This document shows, piece after piece, positions 56,280 to 64,000 of a stretch of 64,000 nucleotides of DNA (positions within the stretch are counted from its first letter, which is position 1; every line of letters begins with the position of its first letter). The notes beneath the pieces were generated by a model. The model saw only the letters and a program-made list of their open reading frames with translations. It was not told the origin of the DNA and made no database searches. A program made the translations under genes and the position numbers. This stretch comes from Anisodus tanguticus (lineage: Eukaryota > Streptophyta > Magnoliopsida > Solanales > Solanaceae), in assembly GCA_034509755.1 (NCBI GenBank), contig CM067557.1:18088001-18152000 (forward strand), written 5' to 3'.

Positions 56280-57706
56280 TTCGGTTAAAGGATTGTCTCT
56301 TCAATTCTCAATCCTAGTTTTTTCATATTTTGAAAAACTAAACAAAATCTGAAATGTTTGAAAATACCTAAAAAATTCATGTTCTAGTGGGATTTGAGAG
56401 TGTTTGTTGATAGCTTTGAGTCCTAAAGGTTGAATCTATCACATATTAAATTTCAAGTCATTTGGAGTTATTTTTTATCATCCACCATTGAAGGAGCTTG
56501 AAGCTTTGAAGAACATCAGTTGGGTCTTTGAGTTTTAGTGGTCAATTCAATCTGAAACTTATTGGGCTTTGTTCTCTACATAAAGCAGAGCCAAGATCTG
56601 AAATTTGAAGAAATTCGTAGTTGATTTGTGCATAGTTGAAATTTTTAATATTTTTGGTGTTCTTGAAAATCTTCATATATTTTTAAGAAAGAAGAAGCTA
56701 AAAGGCAAGGTTTGATCCAAAAAGTTCAAGTCAAAAGGTGAAAAGGTGTTGTGAGGTTATAAACAACAATATATTTGAAAAGTGGGTCCAAGGAATAATC
56801 AATAAAAGGATGATTGCATGGATCCTAAGACATCAAAGTTCGCAACAACTGAAGAATTTTATGGTTCAATTTCAAGGACCGTAAAGCACCCACCGTGATT
56901 TGATGCTGAAAATTAAGCTCAATGTTTAAGCTTTATGATACAAATTACAGATCGTAAAACACTCTTACGGATCGTAAAACTTGGAGCGTGAAAATGTCGT
57001 CCAAAAGTTGAATTCCCTTAACATTTTTACGGCACCAATAGATGGACCATAAAAACAATTGGCGGTCCGTAAAATTACACAAAGGTACCGTATTTTTGGG
57101 CAATTTCAAGCTTCAAAATTCATTTCATCTCACTTTATTTTTCAAATTTTCCTTGATCTTTGGTTGATTGGTTGGTTTTGTGTACCTATTACATACGTAG
57201 GGAGCAAAAAAAAACCAGTATAGCATTTTTTTAAAAAAAATCATTGTTTCAAATTGATACATTGGATCAATTGGGCTTCACAAGCGTGTTTTTAAGTTAT
57301 CACACAATTAACCCAAAAATTTACTTCTTTGCCAATTTTCAGCATTTCATTTTCTTGTTTCTTTCGACTTTTATGCATTTAGTACTTGTTTACTTGTGTT
57401 TGCTATTCTTGTATCTGTATTTCTTTCATGACAGTTCTTTTCATACTTTTCTCTTTTATTTCATTGAACTTCTTTAACTCTGTCCGTTAGTTTTTGAGTC
57501 ATCCGTCTTTCGATTTGACAAGAATATATTCCTCCACATAGGCTAAGTGACCTTGTGAAGTGATTGGACAAAGGTTCTTTACCAACCTTGGAAAAACACT
57601 AAAGTGTGGTGAGGTTGAATGTAAACACGAGCGATGTGAGGAACTTTTTCTTCTAACTTGTTTGTTGAGTTTTGCAGGTATAATTCTAATTAAGGAGAGC
57701 CTTCTC
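56280..57706 (+). other. Untranslated leader of the chromovirus-like element
   Basis: Non-coding sequence between primer site and gag. At 56,876-57,090 it holds at least six (C)GGACCGTAAA or GATCGTAAAAC motifs in direct and inverted order. A TTTTGCAG/GTATAA sequence near 57,673 could be an acceptor splice site just ahead of gag. I see no gene in it; the open frame at 57,244-57,477 is Phe/Leu-rich and unsupported. Confidence 0.6.
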
Positions 57707-59170
57707 ATGGTGGAGATGACTCGTTGGCCCTCATACTTAGAGAGTTAACGAGGTTGAGAGCGGTATTAGGTGGGATAAAGGAAAGAGTGGGAATTTTGGC
57801 ATCTGCATTGGGTAATGTTGAACATGAAAGCTGATGAGGCACGTCCCAATCTAATGCAGGAGGAGAGTTGAGCCAAAAACCAACTACATCACCGACTCTT
57901 ATGCTGGGACAAGTACATACATTATGATTTCCTCAACCTACCCCCACTCCTTCCCAACACACCCAAACAAATGTGAGGTGAACCAACTATCATACCAGCC
58001 CCCACTTATATAGATCATTCCAAGATGTGCCACCACAAATGGCTCCATATGTAGCTCCACAAAATGTTCCACAAGGTGTCGGAATGGACCACGCCATGAG
58101 GAAAGGCATGGAGGTTTTGTCAATCAAGGTGTCGAAAGAAAAAGGGTATTGGAGGATACCATTTGCATAAGGATCAGGATATGTGACAAAGTTATGAAGA
58201 TAGGGAAGAGCTAGATCGCAACTTGATACTATCAAGGTGGATCTTTCCAAGTTCAACGGTAGTAGTGACCCGGAAGAGTTCTTAGAATAAAAGTAGCAAA
58301 GCGAGAGGATCTTTCTTACCAACAACATTTTGGATGCTTTGAAAGCAAAGTACACCCTCACTTAATTTGAGGGGTATGCATCCACTTAGTAGGAGTCCAA
58401 GAAGTGATATTGGGATCAACGACACATATATGATATTCCTACGTGGCAAGAATTGATTGAGCTAATGGAAAAAAGGTATGTAATACCTAACTATTATCAA
58501 AAAGTTCTTAAGAATGTGTAAATGCTAAAACAAGGCAACAAGAGTGTTGAGGAGTAATTCGATGTGTTTGAGAACTTAAGGATGAAATCCAAGATCGAAG
58601 AACACTTGAACTATACGATAATACAATTTGTAGCTAACTTGAATCATGATATCTCCAAACCTATGATGCTACAAATGTATAGAACACTAGAGGAAGCTTT
58701 TCATGATGCGTCCAAGATTGAGATGGACTTGAAGGAGAAGAAGTCTCACATGGCTAAGAATGAGTTGTCTTCATCATGGAACAAGAGACAAAATGAGTGG
58801 CACTATTTATTCTCACGAGAAGATCACTACTATGACTTCCCAGACCAAAAGTGATGACAGGACAAGGGTAGGTAACAATGCTAGACCTAACTTTCCTCGT
58901 CATTTTACTATTAAATGTTTCAAATTTCAAGGTAGAGGACATATTTCAAGTGAATATCCCAATAGGAGGTCAATTGTGACCTTACATGATGGGTATCATA
59001 CCGATGAGGATGAGAAGTGTAGTGTGAAAGGTGGTGATGGTGAGCCTAGGGATAAGAATGAGGAGGGAAACTTAGGAAATGATGGAGAGAAGAAATTGGA
59101 AAGGATAAACTTAGCTTGTATGCTAAGGAGAATCATGGGTGCTATGACTAGGGAGGTATTTGACCAACGA
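57707..59170 (+). pseudogene. gag: Chromovirus-like gag with degraded zinc knuckle
   Basis: A likely start at 57,707 (MVEMTRWPS) is followed by broken frames with a Pro/Gln-rich N-terminal region. The capsid domain (58,220-58,760) reads IKVDLSKFNGSSDPEEFLE, then WQELIELMEKRYVIPNYYQK. It continues in the open frame 58,564-58,854 with MFENLRMKSKIEEHLN. The zinc knuckle near 58,912-58,960 reads CFKFQGRGHISSEYPNRR, with the second and last Cys replaced by Phe and Tyr. An acidic stretch leads to the protease. About eight stops interrupt it. Confidence 0.83.
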
Positions 59171-59560
59171 GAGCATTTATTCCATGCTAGGTGCAAGAGA
59201 ATGGATAAGATGTGATCCTTGCTCATTGATGGTGGGAGATGCACGAATTTTGTGAGCACTACTTTGGTTGAACATATGAATTTTTCCATAACAAAACATC
59301 ATAGTCCGTACAAACTCCAATGGTTCAATGATTATGGTGAAATAAAGGTTTCCAAGTGGGTCAGCGTAAATTTTAGAATTGGTAAGTACCAAGATGAAGT
59401 GGAGTGTTATGTGATGCCAATACAAGCATGTCATATGTTGCTTCAGAAGCCTTGAAAATTTGATTGGGATGCGCAACATGATGGGAGAACTAACAAGTAC
59501 TCATTTGTATTTGAGGATCAGAATCATACTCTCATCCTATTAATACCCTATCAGGTGATT
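59171..59560 (+). pseudogene. Chromovirus-like aspartic protease
   Basis: The open frame 59,219-59,455 starts MLIDGGRCTNFVSTTLVEHM, where LIDGG is the active-site Asp loop, intact. It continues with HHSPYKLQWFNDYGEIKVSK, then VNFRIGKYQDEVECYVMP and QACHMLLQKP. A stop falls at the Trp expected after the LLGRP-like motif (RPW to KP-stop). The FDWDAQHDGRTNKYSFVF tail follows in the same frame. The fold would be a typical retropepsin. Confidence 0.83.
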
Positions 59561-59676
59561 AAAGACTATAAATCATGAAAGAGCTCTGATAGAGAATTCA
59601 AAGGGAGAAAGTTGAGAAACAATAAAGGGAAGTCATACTTTCTCAAGAGAGACAAAAGGTAGTTCATGAGAATTCC

Positions 59677-60312
59677 ATGAAATGTGCACTTACGAAGATG
59701 AGTGATTTCTTAAAAAGGGTTGATGAGGAGCACTTTATGGTGCACCTTGCCGATGAATTGCTTACATTTGACACTAACCAAGATACTAGCATTTTATTTA
59801 GTATCATCTCTTCTCTTTTGCAGGTACATAATGATATGATTCCTGAGGCGATAACAAAGAGAAAGCCTTCTAACGTTTCAATCCCTCTTCTCCCTTCTCC
59901 TTGGACCCTTGGAATGATAATTCTAGACTTTACATGGGGTCATAGAAGAAATAATGGAAAGCATGATGGCATTAGTAATGTGGTAGTTAGACTCCCAAAA
60001 TTGTCTTATGCTACACCATGCCATAGATGTTGTGATGCCTCTCATGTTTCCTCATTGCTTGTTAGTAACACTTCATATTACTTATTTGAATCTTTCATTA
60101 TATTCTTATGTGTTTCAATTTTGGGCTTCCATGGAAGATGTTTGCATGATCGCTTAAGGGATATCCACATTATTGACTCTAGTGTTATATTCCCTTGTCA
60201 TGATTTGATAGTAATTTTATGTTTGAGTGGGGCTAATGCGAGGAATGAAGTCTTAAATCGTTTTGTTCTTATTTTACAACTCGCATCTAGTCATGAGAAA
60301 ATATATTGTTGA
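59677..60312 (+). pseudogene. 211-codon ORF with an embedded integrase fragment
   Basis: This is the longest open frame in the window. The N-terminal ~70 residues (DFLKRVDEEHFMVHLADELL) correspond to the post-protease linker region but are not a domain I know. Residues about 70-130 read like the start of a gypsy integrase core: LPSPWTLGMIILDFTWGHRR, then ISNVVVRLPKLSYATPCHRC and CDASHVSSL. In intact relatives this runs SPWxDxSMDFxLGLPR...DSVxVVVDRFSKMAHFIPCHK. Here the DRFSKM part is changed. The C-terminal third (YYLFESFIIFLCVSILGFHG) matches nothing I know. RT and RNase H are skipped. No catalytic triad is preserved; a new function is not supported. Confidence 0.55.
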
Positions 60313-60660
60313 TTGAGAAATGAGGATCGTATGTTCTTCATGTTTTCTAGAACCAATGTAGTTTCACATGTTTCTAATTTGGAATCCATTGGTCTCTTTA
60401 CTCTATCCTCGTTTAATGATTGGGGGACTCAACTTCTTGCTGCCTCTTATATGAGAATTGTAATCATGATGCTTATTGATACATGGTTATATCACAAATT
60501 TGTGCATCCTTGACATGCTAATAAGGTTGTTATTGATTTTGCTAACCATATGAGGCCCATGTTTGTGTGTATCTCTTCCTTGTTTTTCACAAGGTTCGAA
60601 TTCAAGGATGAATCCTTAAATTCATTAATTTCCTTAAACCTAACTCAAATTATTTTGCAT
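60313..60660 (+). mobile_element. Tail of the chromovirus-like element
   Basis: Broken frames only. Near 60,585-60,625, CACAAGGTTCGAATTCAAGGATGAATCC resembles the pre-polypurine end that such elements have (RFELEDE or GSNSRT readings). No 3' LTR follows; the sequence changes to Tat-type pol by about 60,690. The join is therefore a truncation. Confidence 0.5.
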
Positions 60661-60689
60661 AATCCCATTTAGATATGACAGGAATTTCA

Positions 60690-61270
60690 CCAAAGGTTAC
60701 AACTGACAAGTTGAGCTTGGATCTAAATTTTATGACGGTGAAGTAAAAAATAAAGCCTATTGCAAAATACAATAACAAGTTTGTGAAGGAAGAGGTAAAT
60801 AAAATGTTGAACATAGGGTCCATGTAGGAAGTAAATTACCTCGAATGGTTAGGAAAAGTAGTCGAAGTGCCCAAAAGGGGAATAAATTAAGAAATGTGTA
60901 GACTATACGGATCTAAACAAGGTTTTACCAAAAGACTCATTCCCGTTGTGGCACATTGATCAAATGATTGATGTGACGGTCGGGCACGACATGCTAAGTT
61001 TTAGTGGCGCCTATTCTGGGTACAACCAAATCATGATGGAACTTGAGAACTAAGAGAAACCTTCTTTTAAAACTAAGTAGATAACTTCTTGTTATAAAAT
61101 AATGTCATTTGGTTTTAAAATGCTGGGAAACCTACCAGCGGTTAGTCAGTCGCATTTTTTAAAAATCAAGTAGGTAAATCTATGAAAGTGTATATAGATA
61201 AAATGTTGGTCAAGTTTCTAGTTTTGGAGGACCATTTGATGCATTTGCAGAAACCTTTGATATAATAAGG
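60690..61270 (+). pseudogene. pol: Tat-lineage reverse transcriptase, degenerate
   Basis: The reading includes KLSLDLNFMTVK, then NKFVKEEVNKMLNIGSM and GNKLRNVDYTDLNKVLPKDS in patched frames. It goes on to HIDQMIDVTVGHDMLSFSGA and YSGYNQIMMELEN, with MSFGFKMLG in the place of MPFGLKNAG. The catalytic motif near 61,189-61,203 reads VYIDKM where YIDDM is expected; the second Asp is lost. NKxCPKDSFPLPHIDxMIDATxGH is the hallmark of the Tat (Ogre/Retand-like) clade. Many stops. Confidence 0.82.
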
Positions 61271-61969
61271 AAGTTCAATATAAAGCTGAATTCGGACAAT
61301 GGTGCGTTCAATGCTTGATCACCAACTTCCTAGGATTTCTCGTGTCAAACAGGGTAATTGAGTTCAACCCATATAAAATCAAGGAAAACAAAGATATCCT
61401 GGAGGTTCTCGAGGACGTGAAGGTCATCCAAAGACTCACATGAAGATTGACGGCCCTTAGTCATTTCATTTCTCGTTCATCTGAAAATAGCCATCGATTA
61501 TTTTCATTATTAAAGTAAAGTAATGACTTCGAGTGGACCTTGGAGTGTCAGCATGCTTTAAGATATTGAAAAAATATCTCTCGAGCCTGCCATGTTTTAG
61601 TTCATGAAGAAAACGGTATTTAATTCTCAATTTACTATGTCAATAGAACTCTAGTAAGTGCAAAAACAAGGTATCCTCATCTGGAAAAATTAGCTTTGGC
61701 TTTGATAACAGCCTCGATAAAGTTATGGCCTTATTTTCAATGTCACCCTATATGTGTAGTTACTACCTACCCTTTGAGAAATATAATGCATAAGCCTAAT
61801 CTCTCCGGGAGGTTGGCTAAATGGGAAGTTGAAATTAGTGGCTACGATATTGAATTTAAACCTCGAACCATTAAATCACAAGGTATGGCTGACTTTGTGG
61901 CTGATTTTAGCACGGGGTTGCTACTGAGGTCGAAAAGGAATCCATAATCGCCCATAGAGCCAACCCCGA
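61271..61969 (+). pseudogene. pol: Tat-lineage RT thumb and RNase H
   Basis: The thumb can be followed at 61,330-61,600: FLGFLVSNRVIEFNPYKI-like reading, a SLSHFISRSSEN segment, then FEWTLECQHALR. The open frame 61,696-61,947 is the RNase H C-terminal side: ALITASIKLWPYFQCHPICV, then KPNLSGRLAKWEVEISGYDI and SQGMADFVADF. SGRLAKWxVELSGYDIxY is diagnostic for Tat. Stops break the upstream part. Confidence 0.82.
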
Positions 61970-62345
61970 AATCTGGACCTTACTTACAGATGGAGCTTCC
62001 AACATAAAAGAGTTTGGGTTAGGAATAGTCTTATAGACCTCTTCTGGGAAATTATTAGGTAATCAATTAAAATTATTCCTATAACTAACAACGAAACTGA
62101 GTATGAGGCTTTTGTTGTAGGTTCAGAATTGGCTCGAAATCTGAGGGCTGAGATCATCGAAGCAAATGTGATTCTCTCCTAGTAGTCAATCAAGTGAATA
62201 GAGTATTTGAATTGAAAGTTGACATGATGCAGAAGTATCTAGACAAAGTACTCACGATGTTGTGTCGCTTTAAAAAAATGGTTGTTAAACACATATCATG
62301 TAAGCAGAGAATATGGAAGTTGATGTATTGGCTAACTCAGGTTCT
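61970..62345 (+). pseudogene. pol: Second (additional) RNase H of a Tat-lineage element
   Basis: After the first RNase H the reading is IWTLLTDGASNIKEFGLGIV, a segment NNETEYEAFVVGSELARNLR, then an LVVNQVNRVF and DMMQKYLDKVL segment. These are the motifs of the extra archaeal-type RNase H known only in the Tat clade of plant gypsy elements. It keeps TDGAS and the E of NNETEYEA, but frameshifts and stops make it non-functional. Confidence 0.8.
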
Positions 62346-63625
62346 TCAACGGATGCTAATGAGTTGAGTTCTGGGAAAATTGTGCAGTTTCTCAATTCAT
62401 CTTTGATGTTAGCCATGATGAAGTAAAGTGCACTGGGTTAACTTGGGATTGGAGGAACAGATACATAGATTTGAAGAACGGAAAGCCATCAGAAGATGCT
62501 AAAGAGTCTTGAGCACTTCGAATGAAAATTGCCCGGTACTATTTGCACAATGGACAATTATACAAGAGGTCAGACCATTGTCTCGATGTCTCGGCCCTAC
62601 AGAAACTAATATTGTCATGAGAGAAGTTCATGAGGGTGTTTGCGGCAACCATTCCGGAGCTGAACTATTAGTTAGGAAGTTTATAAGAGCCAAATATTTC
62701 TAGAAAAAATGGAGGAAGACTCTAAGGCATTTTCACAAAAGTGTGACAAGTGGCAGCAACACACTCCAATGATTCACCAATCGGCCAAACTTCTCCATCT
62801 GGTAGTGTCCCCGTGCCCATTCATGAAATGGGGAAAGGACATCATTTGCCCTCTTTCGGTAGCTATAGGTCAAGTTAAACTTCTTTTAATTTTGACTAGC
62901 TATTTTTCTAGGTGGATTAAAGTAGGAGACTTCTAGAAAATTCGAGAAACAAAAGTCATTGACTTCATTTGAGACCACATCATTTGTCGATTTGGGGGAC
63001 CGAAGGAGATAACTTATGACAACGGGCATCAATTCATCGGCAAGAAAGTAACAGAATTTTTCAAGGGATTGAAGATCAAAAAGATCACATCAACTTCTGT
63101 ACCATCCCAATGCTAACAGAAAAGTCGAGTCAACAAATAAGAAAGTGATCCATAGTTTGAAGAAAATACTAGAAGGAGCTAAGGGGAAATGGAGAGAATT
63201 GTTGCTAGAAATCTTGTGGGCGTACAGGACAACGGAATCAAGCACCGAAGAAACTCCATTTTCATTGTTATATGGAGCAGAAATTGATACCGATGAAAGT
63301 AGGCGAGCCCAGCTTACGATATAGCAATTCAACCGAGGAAGATAACAATGAGTCCATGACAATTAAACTTGATTTAACTGAGGAACAGCAGGAGTGATCT
63401 TTGATTCGGATGACTGCTTAGACTCATTCAGGTGGGAGATTTAATTTTCCAAAAAGTAACTTTAAATACCAAGTATCCAAATGAATGAGAGTTAAGCTGA
63501 ACTGGGAAGGACCATATCGAGTGACGAGTTTCACCGGCAAAGGATAGTATCAGTTTTCCAAAGAAAATGGGACTTTGTTGCCAAGCAACTGGAACATCAG
63601 TTATTTGAAGTGGTACTACTGATAA
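62346..63625 (+). pseudogene. pol: Tat-lineage integrase, nearly full length but broken
   Basis: The zinc module lies at 62,610-62,760: MREVHEGVCGNHSGAELLVR, then KAFSQKCDKWQQHTPMIHQ. There the second Cys of CxxC is Trp. The core reads SPCPFMKWGKDIICPL (first Asp), TYDNGHQFIGKKVTEFFKGL (second Asp) and a STNKKVIHSLKKILEGAKGK segment, with the expected Glu before it in a damaged stretch near 63,125. Next come WRELLLEILWAYRTTES, SLLYGAEI and GDLIFQKVTLNTKYPNE. The end is NWNISYLKWYY near 63,620. At least six stops and shifts are present. Confidence 0.85.
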
Positions 63626-64000
63626 GGTATTGTTCAATTTTTTATTTTACTTAACTAAGTTGTTTCCGTGTTCACTAATAATGGTCATAGAAAAAAGTAA
63701 GTAAATCCAACAACTAAAGTTCCACGAGAACCATTCAAAAGTTAAACTAAAAACACGTGTTGCACTCTTTTTCCCTTAGATCGGTTTTTGTCCAAAATGA
63801 GTTTTTTCGTTGAAGTTTTTAATGAGGCAGTGATGTAAAGCATGTTATGATAACGAATAGTAGTGTAAAACTTCACAGTGGGGACTGCCTCTGATATGGA
63901 ATGGTAAGGTTGAAACTAGTGTTCAAGTCTTCATACTTCACACTCAAACGCTGGGGGAATATACCCGCCAGTGGAAAACATCACATGAAGACAAAACAGA
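63626..64000 (+). mobile_element. 3' flank of the Tat-lineage pol (untranslated region)
   Basis: It contains TGCACTCTTTTTCCCTTAGA, GGTTTTTGTCC and GTTTTTAATGAGGCAG (63,755-63,830). I know this phrase from the 3' regions of Tat elements. A GCTGGGGGAATATA run near 63,950 could be a polypurine tract. The LTR lies beyond the window. Confidence 0.55.

Noticed and set aside
57244..57477. Phe/Leu-rich frame resembling a membrane protein
   Set aside because: It is in the untranslated leader of a retroelement. A T-rich run gives hydrophobic codons by composition alone.
58754..59289. Minus-strand frames opposite gag and protease
   Set aside because: Shadows of the plus-strand gag and protease, which carry the zinc-knuckle and LIDGG motifs.
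1..64000. Host protein-coding genes, tRNA or rRNA genes
   Set aside because: None found: no tRNA-like cloverleaf recognised apart from primer-site fragments, no rRNA-like stretch, and no exon series with splice sites and a non-transposon motif. A small or divergent exon could still escape reading by eye.

Overview
This window looks like repeat-rich, gene-poor nuclear DNA of a flowering plant. I see no intact host gene, no rRNA or tRNA gene, no CRISPR array and nothing prokaryotic. Almost every stretch that can be assigned is a decayed LTR retrotransposon, mostly Ty3/gypsy, with one Ty1/copia remnant. The style of the LTRs (ends such as TGTAATGACCC and GGGGTGTGACA, a shared block near GTACTGACGTCCC, initiator-Met primer sites TGGTATCAGAGC) is what I associate with Solanaceae. 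That assignment is an inference from memory, not a search result.

Layout. 1-1,541: 3' part of a Tekay/Del-like chromovirus (integrase, then the start of its LTR). 1,542-3,319: inverted LTR of another gypsy family. 3,320-10,641: a rearranged chromovirus (here called family 2; LTR about 1.9 kb, TGATG...CATCA) with a forward LTR, an inverted LTR carrying a primer site and gag start, a gutted internal region, a polypurine tract and a forward LTR. 10,642-12,845: remains of two opposed LTRs. 12,846-14,357 and 21,609-25,987: two halves of one Tekay-like element. They are separated by a family 2 complex (14,358-21,608) of oppositely oriented copies, one with its pol domains out of order. The 3' LTR is itself interrupted by a further family 2 LTR (about 22,171-23,931). 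25,988-28,260: a solo-type LTR.

28,261-32,408 is a tandem LTR-body-LTR-body-LTR array on the minus strand. Its short bodies carry a primer site, an aspartic protease, an unrecognised open frame and a polypurine tract, but no reverse transcriptase or integrase. 32,409-34,726: LTR debris. 35,099-36,380: copia LTR, primer site and gag. 36,385-41,123: minus-strand Tekay-like element (LTR, primer site, gag, PR, RT, RNase H; integrase lost), inserted in the integrase of a plus-strand element whose tail and complete 2.1-kb 3' LTR follow (41,124-44,283). 44,284-54,450: further LTRs in both orientations, one with an internal minisatellite, and a broken ORF of unknown role.

54,451-64,000 combines an Ogre/Tat-like LTR end with a primer site of TGGCAACCC type, a chromovirus-like element (793-bp LTR with perfect 9-bp ends, leader, gag, PR, integrase fragment), and a Tat-lineage pol with RT, RNase H, a second RNase H and integrase.

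No element is intact: all coding regions carry stops, frameshifts or deletions, and several catalytic residues are lost. The genes form no pathway. The window records repeated insertion, unequal recombination and deletion. The best candidate for something undescribed is the short protease-bearing tandem family at 28,261-32,408.
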